Counted from the first letter of the stretch, positions 1 to 8,612 are shown. The stretch is DNA of 64,000 bases from Desulfosporosinus youngiae DSM 17734 (GCF_000244895.1 NZ_CM001441.1:2066226-2130225); one strand, 5' to 3'. The notes: generated by a model not told the origin, from the sequence alone. Program-made: numbers and translations.

Positions 1-58
1 TGGAAAGTATAGAAGTATGCGGGATCAATTATTTGGTACTGGACAGTAAAAGTACTGC

Positions 59-85
59 GGCCGTAATCCGCAAAGGATTACGGCC
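59..85. other. Perfect 11-bp hairpin upstream of the DUF4256 gene
   Basis: An 11-bp perfect inverted repeat with a 5-nt loop (GGCCGTAATCC / GGATTACGGCC) ends 16 bp before the first ATG. No T-run follows on the plus strand, so it is a poor intrinsic terminator. It could be an mRNA leader hairpin or the end of an upstream transcript. Confidence 0.5.
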
Positions 86-101
86 TGGGGAGGGCGATTG
101 A

Positions 102-644
102 ATGACAAACAGTGAATTGATGGGAATATTAAAGAAACGTTTTGAGGAAAACATGCACCGGCATAACGGTCTTGAATGGGCTAAAGTGCAAGCCAGGCTG
201 GAAGATCGGGCGGAGAAACTTTCCTCACTTAATGAAATGGAAAGAACCGGCGGCGAACCTGATGTGGTTGCTTGGGATGAGGCGACGGGTGAGTATATTT
301 TTTATGATTGTTCAGCAGAAACTCCGCTAGGGCGCAGAAATAGTTGTTATGACGGTAAAGGCCAGGAGGAGAGAAACAAGAAAGGAATATTTCCGCAGGG
401 CAATGCAGTGGATATGGCGGCGGCCATGGGTATCGAGCTTCTGACAGAAGAGCAATACAGAGAACTGCAGAAACTGGGAAATTTCGATCTGAAGACCTCA
501 AGCTGGCTGAAGACACCTTCCGACATCAGAAAACTCGGCGGAGCTATTTTTGCGGACCGTCGCTACGGCCAAGTATTCATTTATCATAACAGTGCCCCTT
601 CGTTCTATAGCAGCAGGGCGTTCCGTGGTTCCTTGAGGGTATGA
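102..644 (+). CDS. DUF4256 family protein
   Basis: A 180-residue soluble protein with no signal peptide or membrane segment, matching the usual length of DUF4256 proteins in Firmicutes. The recognisable family stretch is the central YDCSAETPLGRRN region (around residues 68-80), followed by an acidic/aromatic C-terminal half (SSWLKTPSDIRKLGG). The ATG start follows a GGGGAGGGCG ribosome binding site. The function of this family is not known. The gene stands alone: upstream is a hairpin, and downstream a 300-bp spacer ends in a terminator. The family call rests on remembered family features and is fairly sure; no catalytic role can be assigned. Confidence 0.75.
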   Translation: MTNSELMGILKKRFEENMHRHNGLEWAKVQARLEDRAEKLSSLNEMERTGGEPDVVAWDEATGEYIFYDCSAETPLGRRNSCYDGKGQEERNKKGIFPQGNAVDMAAAMGIELLTEEQYRELQKLGNFDLKTSSWLKTPSDIRKLGGAIFADRRYGQVFIYHNSAPSFYSSRAFRGSLRV

Positions 645-810
645 ATTGTTCATTTAGTGTTCTTATTTTTTTCGAACTGGGATCCAAACTTCACTATAAG
701 CGTAATCTTTTTTGTGTTCATTCATTTTAGTAAAAGAGAAAGCGGGGGTATTGATTACTTCGTAATATATTTTTGCCATTGTTGGAATGTTAAAAATGAC
801 TTGCGGCCTG

Positions 811-855
811 CCCCGTTGCCTCCTGGTTTGCTCCAGAAGGCAACGGGGTTTTTGA
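811..855 (+). terminator. Intrinsic terminator
   Basis: CCCCGTTGCCTTC-type stem (CCCCGTTGCC paired with GGCAACGGGG) followed by TTTTT. It closes the interval after the DUF4256 gene and insulates the PadR promoter. Between 645 and 810 I see nothing else. Confidence 0.75.
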
Positions 856-884
856 AATTGGGGGTTCAAGCTATTTTTAATATC

Positions 885-939
885 TTGACAATATCGATAT
901 TCGATGTTATTATGCAAACAAATTATATCGATATTCGAT
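885..939 (+). promoter_or_regulatory. padR-family promoter with duplicated operator
   Basis: TTGACA (885-890) and TATTAT (908-913) are separated by exactly 17 bp. The 15-mer ATATCGATATTCGAT occurs identically at 891-905, filling the spacer, and at 925-939, downstream of the -10. Each contains the palindromic core ATCGAT/ATATCGATAT. This is the expected layout for autorepression by the PadR protein encoded just downstream. Confidence 0.75.
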
Positions 940-959
940 ATTCGCGAAGGAATGATTAC

Positions 960-1280
960 ATGGCCAGAGAAAAATATCAAACATTAACAGAGCAAATGTT
1001 TTACATCCTTATTTGCCTAAGAAATGAGGCCTGTGGTGTTGATATTATGAAAATGGTAGCAGAGCTTACCGATGGCAGAGTGCTCATTGGCCCTGGAACC
1101 CTATACAGCTTATTGGATAACTTTGTCAAGGAAAAAATGATTATAGAGACTAAAACGGAAAATCGAAAAAAAAGCTATATTATTACAAAGCTTGGTGATG
1201 AAATGCTTGAAAAAGAATATCACCGGCTAACAAAGCAGAAAAATGATTACGAAGCACTGGTAAAAGGTGGTGGGCAGTGA
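960..1280 (+). CDS. PadR family transcriptional regulator
   Basis: A 106-residue winged-helix repressor of the short PadR type (PadR-s1). The start is the ATG after GCGAAGG; the open frame extends further upstream but that extension would run through the promoter. The fold is visible as LTEQMFYILICLRNEACGVDIM, the helix-turn-helix around residues 15-60, the wing GPGTLYSLLDNF (the family signature G-[TP]-LY-x-L-L), and a C-terminal dimerisation helix. Its stop overlaps the DUF2812 gene by one base, and PadR/DUF2812 pairs are a common Firmicute arrangement in which PadR represses its membrane-protein partner and itself. The duplicated operator at 891-939 supports autoregulation. The inducer is unknown. 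Confidence 0.85.
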   Translation: MAREKYQTLTEQMFYILICLRNEACGVDIMKMVAELTDGRVLIGPGTLYSLLDNFVKEKMIIETKTENRKKSYIITKLGDEMLEKEYHRLTKQKNDYEALVKGGGQ

Positions 1281-2668
1281 TGAACCATAAAGTTAAAAAG
1301 GTGATAAATTTTAGATTTGACCGTTATAAGGATATAGAAGTCAAATTGGAGAAACTGGCGGCAAAGGGATTATTTCTTGAGGAGTGCGACGCCTTTTTAT
1401 GGACATTTCGAAAAGGAGAGCCGAAGAAGTTAAAATACACAGTTACATATTTTTCCGAGGGGTCAGTATTTAATCCCGATATTACGGATAATCAGCAAAC
1501 CTATTTCGATTATGCCAAGGCTGCCGGTTGGGATTTCGTAACACAATTCAACCAAATGCAGATTTTTTGCAGCGAAGCTGACAACCCCATACCATTTGAG
1601 ACGGATGAAAAAGAGAAATTTGAGAATATCAAAAGATGTATGAGAAAGAGCTTTCTTCCATCTATAATAGTTATGATTCTGGTTTTAATGCTTAATTTGG
1701 TTGTGCAGTTCAATTCATTTCAATTGGATCCAATCGATTTTCTGTCGGATCCCAGTCGATTGTTTTCTGTTGCCATGATTTTGGCGGTTGTCATTTATGA
1801 AGTGTATTCCTTGCTTGATTACTTCATTTGGTGTAAACGCTCAGAGCGCTCGATTGCCGGTGGCGGGGAATGTGCTGAAAATATCAGCATGGTGCGCAGA
1901 ATTGTCCATATCATCTTTATGAGTTTTATTTTTGCTGGCTTTGGTTACTTACTGAACTATCTCGTTTTTAAAATAAGCTGGTTCGGTGCATTTCTATGCA
2001 TCATACAAATGCCCATTCTGCTGACAGTATTTTGGTTGTCAATCAAGTATTTGAAAAAGAAAAAAGCATCGGCTGCGATAAATAAAGTAATATCCTTTAC
2101 TGTGCTTATCCTTGCTGCTTTTGCATATCTGGCCTTCATTGTATGGTTCACCATTAAATTTGGCTTTAATGTAGGTGCTGACTCGGATTATCGCACCGTT
2201 GCTTGGCCGGTTACCGCAACAACCAGTCATGAGTACAGGCTATATAGGGATGATATCCCCCTCACCTGTGAAGATTTATACGGTGACATTGATTATGACT
2301 ATTATTCGTATGAAAAAAAGATAAATAGCACATTGTTCCTTACCAAAAGCAATTACCGGCAAGATTCATTGCCTGCAAAAGACGCACCTCCGCGGCTCGA
2401 ATACGATATCTTAGAACCGCAATTTAAGTTTGTTTATCATCTCGCCAAGAAGCATCTGCTTGAGATACCCCAGTGGCGAGATAATGTAAGCTTTGAGTCT
2501 ATCGACAATAAAATTTTCGGCACGGTTGAAGCTTATCAGCGGTATTATGATGATACACCAACAGGGAAATACATTTTGCTTTTTGAGAATAAGATGATTG
2601 AACTAACTATGGAAGAACCACCATCCAGGAAACAAATTTCCATCATTAAAGAAAAATTAAGAGTTTAA
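1280..2668 (+). CDS. DUF2812 domain membrane protein
   Basis: About 462 residues. The N-terminal ~110 residues are a soluble DUF2812 domain (FRFDRYKDIEVKLEKLAAKG, then a W-x-FRKG motif), the domain typically found beside PadR regulators. Four or five hydrophobic helices follow (roughly residues 128-148, 160-182, 213-232, 237-256 and 271-297). The C-terminal ~170-residue region is predicted to be exposed and rich in D/Y. The ATG at 1280 overlaps the PadR stop (TGATG), with AGGTGGTGGG as ribosome binding site; a GTG at 1277 is the alternative. It is translationally coupled to the PadR gene. The molecular function is unknown; the family is suspected to sense or respond to membrane stress, which is inference. 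Confidence 0.75.
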   Translation: MNHKVKKVINFRFDRYKDIEVKLEKLAAKGLFLEECDAFLWTFRKGEPKKLKYTVTYFSEGSVFNPDITDNQQTYFDYAKAAGWDFVTQFNQMQIFCSEADNPIPFETDEKEKFENIKRCMRKSFLPSIIVMILVLMLNLVVQFNSFQLDPIDFLSDPSRLFSVAMILAVVIYEVYSLLDYFIWCKRSERSIAGGGECAENISMVRRIVHIIFMSFIFAGFGYLLNYLVFKISWFGAFLCIIQMPILLTVFWLSIKYLKKKKASAAINKVISFTVLILAAFAYLAFIVWFTIKFGFNVGADSDYRTVAWPVTATTSHEYRLYRDDIPLTCEDLYGDIDYDYYSYEKKINSTLFLTKSNYRQDSLPAKDAPPRLEYDILEPQFKFVYHLAKKHLLEIPQWRDNVSFESIDNKIFGTVEAYQRYYDDTPTGKYILLFENKMIELTMEEPPSRKQISIIKEKLRV

Positions 2669-2695
2669 CGTTTTGCCATATAACTCAACATAATG

Positions 2696-2725
2696 AACCA
2701 CAAGGCCCAAAACCTTGTGGTTTTT
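2696..2725. terminator. Bidirectional terminator between convergent genes
   Basis: AACCACAAGG (2696-2705) pairs with CCTTGTGGTT (2713-2722) and is followed by T's on the plus strand. It serves the DUF2812 gene from the left and the minus-strand Nim-like gene from the right. Confidence 0.75.
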
Positions 2726-2739
2726 CACACAACCAAGAC

Positions 2740-3210
2740 CTATTTATGATACTTCCCGGTACATTCCTTAACCTGCAGTTCAATCACGGCAGTGCCTTTC
2801 ACCATATTTTCCGGAAGCTCCTTACCGGCAAACTGCGGTGTATATTTTTCAACCAATCTGTTCAGAACCTCACGTTTTGAGGGGATGTCTTCCAGAATAT
2901 GTGCCCTTCCCAGCACAACCACGCTGTTGTAAATAGCCTCTGTATCACAGGCCGCCGCTTCACCCGGCTGCAATCCCAACAACTCATCCACTTCAAAGCA
3001 AGCTCTCGGATTCCCCTTTACATTGTCAATCTTTAAACCCTTGGGCAGCCCGTGCATATAAATTGTTCCATTATAGTAGACAAAATGCATGGGGATGGCA
3101 TAAGGATATCCGTCCTCGCGAACTGTTCCGAATCGTCCAATATCCGCTCTTTCCAGGAGGGCGTCAATCTCCTCTTTTGTTAATTGAAAGTGTTTCATCC
3201 TGTTTTGCAT
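2740..3210 (-). CDS. Pyridoxamine 5'-phosphate oxidase-fold, Nim-like flavoprotein
   Basis: A 156-residue split-barrel FMN-binding protein of the NimA/PNPOx-like group. The N-terminal signature (ADIGRFGTVREDGYPYAIP followed by MHFVYYNGTIYMHG) forms the flavin-binding strands, and the KGLKIDNVKGNPRACFEVDE stretch is typical of Nim-like proteins. Related proteins reduce nitroimidazoles or bind flavin/heme; no substrate can be read here. The start has an AGGAGG box. It is divergent from a MocR regulator 145 bp away, and MocR proteins often control adjacent vitamin B6 or flavoenzyme genes, so regulation by that neighbour is likely. Confidence 0.8.
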   Translation of the reverse strand: MQNRMKHFQLTKEEIDALLERADIGRFGTVREDGYPYAIPMHFVYYNGTIYMHGLPKGLKIDNVKGNPRACFEVDELLGLQPGEAAACDTEAIYNSVVVLGRAHILEDIPSKREVLNRLVEKYTPQFAGKELPENMVKGTAVIELQVKECTGKYHK

Positions 3211-3277
3211 AGATCATTCCTCCTAAGTTTCATCATAAGATGTCTCGGATTTTTCCGATTGCTAACCATGTGCTTTT

Positions 3278-3340
3278 ATTATATGCTGAGGGTGTACCTG
3301 TTAAAAGATGCACTTTCAGCATATAATTATGGGTACACTG
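3278..3340. promoter_or_regulatory. Divergent promoter region with inverted repeat, probable MocR operator
   Basis: ATATGCTGA (3281-3289) and TCAGCATAT (3316-3324) form a 9-bp inverted repeat. TATAAT-like -10 boxes overlap each arm: TATAAT at 3322-3327 for the MocR gene, and the reverse complement ATTATA at 3278-3283 for the Nim-like gene. GGTGTACC and GGGTACAC motifs lie between and beside the arms. One protein bound here could control both genes. Confidence 0.5.
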
Positions 3341-3355
3341 GATGAGGGATGAATA

Positions 3356-4777
3356 ATGATTTATATTGATAAAGAAGTTGACACACCTTTATATGAACAG
3401 ATTTACAGGCAAATACAGGAGGACATTATTTCCGGAAATCTTGCGCCGGGAACGCTGCTGCCCGGAATCCGGACTTTAGCAAAGACGTTGGGTGTCGCGC
3501 GTAATACGGTGGACAAGGCCTATACACAACTGGCGGTGGAGGGATATATTTGCCCTCGCAAAGGTGCGGGTTTTGCCGTAGAGAGCATCAGAGATTCTAA
3601 AAGGAGCGGTGAATTTCAAAGTTTGTCTTGTAGGGTGTCTGCTAATCCGGGCAGGAAAGAAGAGCAAAAGCTTCCCTATGATTTTCAATACGGAAGCTTT
3701 CCTGACGAGTGTTTTCCTAAATCTGCCTGGAAAAAGCATCTGCTGGAGGTGTTGGCGTCACCCTATTCGTCGGCTCATATGACCCGGTATCAGGATAAAC
3801 AGGGGAACCTCTCCCTGCGCTGTGAACTTCGAAACTATTTGTACCGGACCCGCGGGGTGGTGTGTACGGAAGCTCAGATCCTCATTGGCTGTGGTCTGCA
3901 TTATTCGCTGGATAGTTTATGCAAGCTGTTTGCAAGCCATAAGCGGATTGCCATGGAGGAACCGGGATATAACGGAGCCAAAGAGGTATTTCAAAACAAC
4001 GGGTTTTTGATACGCCACATTCCATCGACAGAATACGGACTTGACTTCTCACAGCTAAAAGCATTGGATGTTCCTGCTGTTTATGTAACACCGTCCCATC
4101 AGTTTCCTTATGGAACCGTCCTGCCGATTTCCAAACGACGGGAGTTGCTGGAATGGGCGGCGGAAGAAAAGGCTTACATCATTGAAGACGATTATGACAG
4201 TGAATACAGGTATGATGCCAATCCGGTGCCGTCCCTGCAGTCCATCGACGGCCATGAGCGTGTTATCTATATCGGCACCTTTTCCAAATCTCTTTCCCCA
4301 TCATTGCGCGTCAATTACATGGTACTTCCCCAGCCATTGCTTCCGGCCTACCATCAGATGTTTTCTTCTTACAGCAGCCCCGTTGCTTGGCTGACCCAGG
4401 AAGTGCTGGCCGACTTGCTTCGTTCCGGAGACTATACCCGGCATGTGCGCCGGATGTGTGCGGCTTATCGAAAACGGCATGACGCTTTTGTCCAGCAGGT
4501 GTCGAAACAATTCGGGTCCAAAATCCTGCTGCACGGGCAAGGAGCGGGGCTGCATTTTTTGTGGGAGTTTTCGGAGGGAGTGCGTGCCGAGCGGTTGATT
4601 CAGATCGCCGAGAAAGCAGGAGTCAGGGTATACCCGGTAACCCCGTTCTGGAGTGTTTCAGAAGCCTGTCCTCCCAATCTGCTTTTTGCAGGGTACAGCC
4701 TGCTGAATGAGGAGCAGATACAAGAGGGCATCCGCCTTTTGAGACAAGCGTGGGCTCCAGTACTCTGTAACACCTAA
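3356..4777 (+). CDS. MocR/GabR-type PLP-dependent transcriptional regulator
   Basis: 473 residues, the typical MocR length: a GntR winged helix (residues ~1-75; PLYEQIYRQIQEDIISGNL, LPGIRTLAKTLGVARNTVDKAY) joined to a fold-type-I aminotransferase-like domain. The PLP-binding region is visible as EDDYDSEYRYD followed by YIGTFSKSLSPSLRVNY, where the lysine in FSKSLSPS is the expected Schiff-base lysine. MocR proteins sense PLP or amino-donor compounds and rarely act as aminotransferases. The gene is divergent from the Nim-like flavoprotein and followed closely by the DUF1848 gene, so it may regulate one or both. The ATG at 3356 is preceded by GAGGG. Confidence 0.88.
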   Translation: MIYIDKEVDTPLYEQIYRQIQEDIISGNLAPGTLLPGIRTLAKTLGVARNTVDKAYTQLAVEGYICPRKGAGFAVESIRDSKRSGEFQSLSCRVSANPGRKEEQKLPYDFQYGSFPDECFPKSAWKKHLLEVLASPYSSAHMTRYQDKQGNLSLRCELRNYLYRTRGVVCTEAQILIGCGLHYSLDSLCKLFASHKRIAMEEPGYNGAKEVFQNNGFLIRHIPSTEYGLDFSQLKALDVPAVYVTPSHQFPYGTVLPISKRRELLEWAAEEKAYIIEDDYDSEYRYDANPVPSLQSIDGHERVIYIGTFSKSLSPSLRVNYMVLPQPLLPAYHQMFSSYSSPVAWLTQEVLADLLRSGDYTRHVRRMCAAYRKRHDAFVQQVSKQFGSKILLHGQGAGLHFLWEFSEGVRAERLIQIAEKAGVRVYPVTPFWSVSEACPPNLLFAGYSLLNEEQIQEGIRLLRQAWAPVLCNT

Positions 4778-4840
4778 TTTCTCACATTTTTGGAGGTTAA
4801 ATTGCAGGAAGGGCTGACAAATGAACTCAGGTGGTGGAAC

Positions 4841-5776
4841 ATGATTATTAGTGCGAGCCGGAGAACGGATATTCCGGCATTTTATTCACAGTGGTTCATG
4901 AACAGGCTGAAAGAGGGCTATGCCCTAATCCCCAATCCCCGCAATCCAGGCCGTTTGGGACGAGTGGAGCTTTCCGCCGATCATGTGGACTGCATTGTAT
5001 TTTGGACCAAAAATTCTATACCCATGCTGGACAAACTGGAACAACTTGAGGCAATGGGGTATGCCTTCTATACTCACTTTACCTTAACTCCTTACGGCCA
5101 AGAGATGGAGAGCTGCCTGCCTCCAAAACCCAAGCTTCTGCAGGCATTTATAAAATTGTCCAAACAGACAAGCTCTCAGCGTGTCGTGTGGCGATATGAT
5201 CCAATTATTGTCGATGCCGACCACTCAATATCCTGGCATATTGAGCAGTTCACCAGGATGTGCGGAGAGCTGCATCCTTACACAAAACGTTGTATTTTAA
5301 GTTTCATCGATCCGTATAAAAGTATCAGCGATAAATTCAGAGCAATGACCCGGGATGAAATGCTGGCGATTGCTTCCGGCTTCTCTGAGGCGGCTCAAAA
5401 ATACGATATGGCACTTTACACCTGTGCGGAAGAAATAGAGCTTGCTGAATACGGCATTGGTCATGCTGCTTGCATCGATCGGAAATGGGTAGAAGAGATT
5501 ATCGGGTGCCGCATTACAGCGAAAAAGGACGCAAACCAACGCGCGGCATGTGGCTGTATCGAAAGTGTGGATATTGGTGTATATGACACCTGCACACACG
5601 GCTGCCTTTATTGTTATGCTACGTCCGACCGAAAGACAGCGCTCGGGCGCTTGAGGGCGCATGATACCCGCGCCCCTATGATTAACGGCTATCCTAAGGG
5701 CAACGAAATTGTTACCGACCGCACTGCATCATCAAAAAAAATAAAGCAAATAAGTATGTTTCAGGAGGAATTTTGA
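4841..5776 (+). CDS. DUF1848 protein with C-terminal cysteine cluster
   Basis: 311 residues from the ATG at 4841, chosen because AGGTGG lies 6 bp upstream; an in-frame TTG at 4790 would add 17 unlike residues. It begins with the family signature IISASRRTDIPAF and has FWTKNSIPMLDKL and VVWRYDPII motifs. The C-terminal part carries a cysteine cluster (CGCIESVDIGVYDTC, HGCLYCYA) resembling an iron-sulfur binding segment; the CxxCYA end recalls radical SAM-associated domains. The function is unknown. It lies 63 bp after the MocR gene on the same strand and could be co-transcribed with it. Confidence 0.75.
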   Translation: MIISASRRTDIPAFYSQWFMNRLKEGYALIPNPRNPGRLGRVELSADHVDCIVFWTKNSIPMLDKLEQLEAMGYAFYTHFTLTPYGQEMESCLPPKPKLLQAFIKLSKQTSSQRVVWRYDPIIVDADHSISWHIEQFTRMCGELHPYTKRCILSFIDPYKSISDKFRAMTRDEMLAIASGFSEAAQKYDMALYTCAEEIELAEYGIGHAACIDRKWVEEIIGCRITAKKDANQRAACGCIESVDIGVYDTCTHGCLYCYATSDRKTALGRLRAHDTRAPMINGYPKGNEIVTDRTASSKKIKQISMFQEEF

Positions 5777-5852
5777 TGTTTAGGAGACCAGGATCAGATT
5801 AATCTCATCTAGTATAACGGTTTAAGAAAAGAATAAGTGCTTCGAAAGCACT

Positions 5853-5886
5853 TCTTAAGGTTTTGCTAAGTTAAAATTTCAACATC
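5853..5886 (+). promoter_or_regulatory. VanR-type box and promoter before vanX
   Basis: TCTTAAG (5853-5859) and GCTAAG (5865-5870) are separated by 5 bp, an OmpR-type tandem half-site layout. A weak -10-like CAACAT lies 10 bp after the box. The same box with the same 10-bp distance to a -10-like hexamer occurs at 8755, 10666 and 13621. This suggests a promoter that needs activation by the VanR encoded at 8845. Confidence 0.7.
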
Positions 5887-5936
5887 GCCTGTCTGATTTC
5901 GCTAAGATGACATTGTCGAATCAGACAGGCTTTTAT
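5887..5936 (+). terminator. Leader hairpin plus T-run before vanX (conserved with operon 1)
   Basis: GCCTGTCTGATTTCG pairs with CGAATCAGACAGGC (one bulged T) and is followed by TTTTAT. The equivalent hairpin before transporter operon 1 (13655-13704) keeps the pairing through one compensatory change (T-A to C-G) and two G-U substitutions, which favours an RNA structure. It may stop readthrough from upstream or act as an attenuator or 5' stabilising hairpin. Confidence 0.6.
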
Positions 5937-6001
5937 GCGCTAAAAGCAAAGCAGAATGCAGTTTGAGAGGATAAGTCGTTGACACTGAAAGGAGAAAGAC
6001 G

Positions 6002-6610
6002 ATGAAAAATGATTTTGTCTTTGTAGACGAGTTTGTATCCGGAATACGCTGGGATGCTAAATACGCCACCTGGGATAATTTTACCGGCAAACCGGTGGAC
6101 GGATATGCAGCCAATCGAATTGTCGGTACCAGAGCTTTGTGCTTAAGCCTAGAAAAAGCACGGGAAAACGCCGCATCCTTTGGCTTTGGCTTGCTTCTTT
6201 GGGATGGTTATCGCCCTCAAAGCGCCGTAGATTGTTTTCTGCGCTGGTCAAAACAGCCGGAAGACGGCCGGACGAAACTGAAACACTATCCGAATATTGA
6301 CAGATCTGAGATAGTAGCAAAAGGATATGTGGCCGCTAAGTCGGGCCACACCCGGGGCAGCGCCATTGATTTAACCCTTTATTATTTAGCTGACGGTACA
6401 CTTGTGCCTATGGGCGGCGGCTTTGATTTAATGGATTCAGTTTCACATCACGGAGCAAAGGGAATCACCCAAGCGGAAGGGAGGAACCGTCAATACCTTT
6501 GTTCTATTATGGAGGCCAGCGGTTTTGTTGCCTATGCTTGTGAGTGGTGGCATTACACATTGAAACACGAACCTTATCCCAACACTTATTTTGATTTTCT
6601 CATCGCCTAG
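6002..6610 (+). CDS. vanX: VanX-type D-Ala-D-Ala dipeptidase
   Basis: 202 residues, the same length as VanX of VanA and VanB clusters. It is a cytoplasmic zinc dipeptidase that hydrolyses D-Ala-D-Ala so that normal peptidoglycan ends are not made. Visible family motifs: VRWDAKYATWDNFTGKPVDGY-like opening (here GIRWDAKYATWDNFTGKPVD), LLWDGYRPQSAV carrying the catalytic arginine, the zinc motif SGHTRGSAIDLTL (His and Asp ligands) and EWWHY (catalytic Glu, third zinc His). All key residues are present, so it should be active. The GAAAGGAG ribosome binding site fits the ATG. It is the first gene of the cluster, downstream of a VanR-type box and leader hairpin. Confidence 0.95.
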   Translation: MKNDFVFVDEFVSGIRWDAKYATWDNFTGKPVDGYAANRIVGTRALCLSLEKARENAASFGFGLLLWDGYRPQSAVDCFLRWSKQPEDGRTKLKHYPNIDRSEIVAKGYVAAKSGHTRGSAIDLTLYYLADGTLVPMGGGFDLMDSVSHHGAKGITQAEGRNRQYLCSIMEASGFVAYACEWWHYTLKHEPYPNTYFDFLIA

Positions 6611-6705
6611 CTGAGCTGAAATAACGCTCAGGCCGCAGCGGAGTTGAAATCCTTAAAACGGCCGCTGGGGCGGTGAAACCATATTCCTGAAAAGGGGTCT
6701 CAGAC

Positions 6706-7545
6706 ATGAAACGAAAAAGAATGACTCAGTTGTTTCCACTCTTATTGCCGTTGCGCAGGACACAAAGAAGATTATTCTTCTATGCCGAAATGTACTTTGA
6801 CCGGAACCGCTATGCAAAGGCAAAGGCTCCGGAGTTTTTGCCTTTTTGCCTCTATGAAACCAAGTCGAAGCTTGTCAATGAAAATACGGGCTTTGATCTG
6901 AAATATCAGGAAAACAAGGTGTTTAATCTGCGCCTTGCCGCAGAGACTGTCAATGGCCTGATCATACGCCCTGGTGAAACATTTTCATTTTGGCAGCGTG
7001 TGAGATACGCCGAGAAAAATCAGCGGTATAAGGACGGTTTGTGCGTGGTGAACGGCGAATTGGTCACGGTACCGGGAGGCGGTTCGTGTCATCTCAGCAA
7101 TTTGCTGTTCTGGCTGTTTCTGCATACTCCCCTCACCATTGTAGAACGGCATCCTCATCAGCTTAAGGATTTTCCTTCGCCTGATGAGGACGAACCTGAT
7201 GGTGTGGACGCTACGGTCAGCGAAGGGTGGCTGGATTTAAAGGTCAAAAACAACACCAATCTTACCTTCCAGATTAAAATAGCCTTCAATGAACCTTACA
7301 TTTATGGCTCTATTTTTATCGATCAGGCCATAGGGCATCGTTACGAGATTATTAATCGCGATAAGAGCTATTTCCGAAAAGAAGGGAAAACCTTTGAGCG
7401 GGTTTCTGTCTGCCGGCAGAGGATAGACAGCAAATCTAAACAAGTTGTCTCAGAAAACATTCTTTATACAGATGTATGTGAAATTGGCTATTTGCTTCCG
7501 GAAGGAACGGCCATCACGGAAGAAAAGGAATTATTCGAACTTTGA
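6706..7545 (+). CDS. vanW: VanW family protein
   Basis: 279 residues, typical of VanW from vanB-type clusters. The VanW domain occupies most of the protein, with the stretches RPGETFSFWQRV, GGGSCHLSNLLFW and the closing DVCEIGYLLPEG. VanW is an accessory protein of unknown biochemical role; the family also occurs outside resistance clusters. No signal peptide is obvious. It follows vanX after a 95-bp spacer containing an imperfect GC-rich inverted repeat and precedes the ligase by a short gap, so the three probably form one transcript. Confidence 0.9.
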   Translation: MKRKRMTQLFPLLLPLRRTQRRLFFYAEMYFDRNRYAKAKAPEFLPFCLYETKSKLVNENTGFDLKYQENKVFNLRLAAETVNGLIIRPGETFSFWQRVRYAEKNQRYKDGLCVVNGELVTVPGGGSCHLSNLLFWLFLHTPLTIVERHPHQLKDFPSPDEDEPDGVDATVSEGWLDLKVKNNTNLTFQIKIAFNEPYIYGSIFIDQAIGHRYEIINRDKSYFRKEGKTFERVSVCRQRIDSKSKQVVSENILYTDVCEIGYLLPEGTAITEEKELFEL

Positions 7546-7559
7546 AAGGGGAAAGCGGC

Positions 7560-8594
7560 ATGGATAAGTTGAAAATCGCAATTATCTTCGGAGGCTGTTC
7601 CGAAGAACATCCCATCTCCGTTAAATCTGCGCAAGAGGTCGCTAAAAACCTTGATCTGGAAAAGTATGAACCTTTCTATATCGGGATTACGAAAAATGGT
7701 GTTTGGAAGCTTTGTCCCCGCCCTGAGGCCAATTGGGAAAAGGGCAGCTGCCGTTCGGTTATGCTGTCACCGGACAGAAGCGTCCACGGCTTGCTTGTTC
7801 TGGAGCAGGGACAATACAAAACGATCCCTTTGGATATGGTGTTTCCCGTTCTGCATGGCAAACTTGGGGAGGATGGTGCAATGCAAGGTTTGTTGGAGCT
7901 TTCCGGCATCCCCTATGCAGGCTGCGATGTCCAAAGTTCTGCTCTGTGTATGGACAAATCCCTTGCTTATATCGTCGCTGGCAAGGCGGGAATTGCTACG
8001 CCAAATTTCCGGACTGTCACGGCCAAGGGGACTATTGATGCCGACGGGCTTACTTATCCTGTTTTTGTCAAGCCGGCCCGTTCCGGTTCATCCTTCGGCG
8101 TCAGTAAGGTATGCCGAAAAGAAGAATTGCTGAGTGCGGTGGCAATCGCAAGACAATATGACTCCAAGGTGTTGATTGAAGAGGCTGTCGCCGGCAGCGA
8201 GGTGGGATGTGCCATATTAGGGAACGATCCGGATTTAATGGCAGGCGAGGTCGATCAAATTTCTCTGTCCTATGGTTTTTTCAGAATCCATCAGGAGAAT
8301 GAGCCTGAAAAGGGTTCTGAAAACTCAACATTTATCGTTCCCGCCGACATTTCGGCAGAGGCGCGCCTGCAGGTTCAGGAGACAGCAAAAGCCGTCTATC
8401 GCGCCTTGGGATGCAGGGGACTGGCGCGGGTGGATATGTTCCTGAAGGAAGATGGAAAAGTAATCCTTAACGAGGTTAATACCTTGCCCGGCATGACCTC
8501 ATACAGCCGTTATCCGAGAATGGTGGCGGCCGCAGGGTTAAGCTTTGCCGAAGTGATCGATCGGATTGTGGCGTTGACATTGCAAGGAAAATAA
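7560..8594 (+). CDS. D-Ala:D-Lac ligase, VanA/VanB type
   Basis: 344 residues from the ATG at 7560 (AAAGGGGA ribosome binding site; a TTG 18 bp upstream is less likely). It is an ATP-grasp ligase that makes the D-Ala-D-Lac depsipeptide replacing D-Ala-D-Ala in the peptidoglycan precursor, which lowers glycopeptide binding. The N-terminus IIFGGCSEEHPISVKSA, the KPARSGSSFGV loop and LNEVNTLPGMTSYSRYP are family hallmarks. The omega-loop FRIHQENEPEKGSEN has the histidine used by VanA/VanB to choose D-lactate, instead of the K-Y pattern of D-Ala-D-Ala ligases. Oddly, no vanH (D-lactate dehydrogenase) lies beside it. I leave the symbol empty because the exact Van class cannot be read without alignment; vanA, vanB and vanI-type are candidates. 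Confidence 0.9.
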   Translation: MDKLKIAIIFGGCSEEHPISVKSAQEVAKNLDLEKYEPFYIGITKNGVWKLCPRPEANWEKGSCRSVMLSPDRSVHGLLVLEQGQYKTIPLDMVFPVLHGKLGEDGAMQGLLELSGIPYAGCDVQSSALCMDKSLAYIVAGKAGIATPNFRTVTAKGTIDADGLTYPVFVKPARSGSSFGVSKVCRKEELLSAVAIARQYDSKVLIEEAVAGSEVGCAILGNDPDLMAGEVDQISLSYGFFRIHQENEPEKGSENSTFIVPADISAEARLQVQETAKAVYRALGCRGLARVDMFLKEDGKVILNEVNTLPGMTSYSRYPRMVAAAGLSFAEVIDRIVALTLQGK

Positions 8595-8612
8595 TGCTTC
8601 AGGTTTAAGGTT

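Noticed and set aside
657-959. Extended N-terminus for the PadR protein
   Set aside because: The extension runs through a terminator and the -35/-10 promoter. PadR-type proteins of this class are about 105-110 residues.
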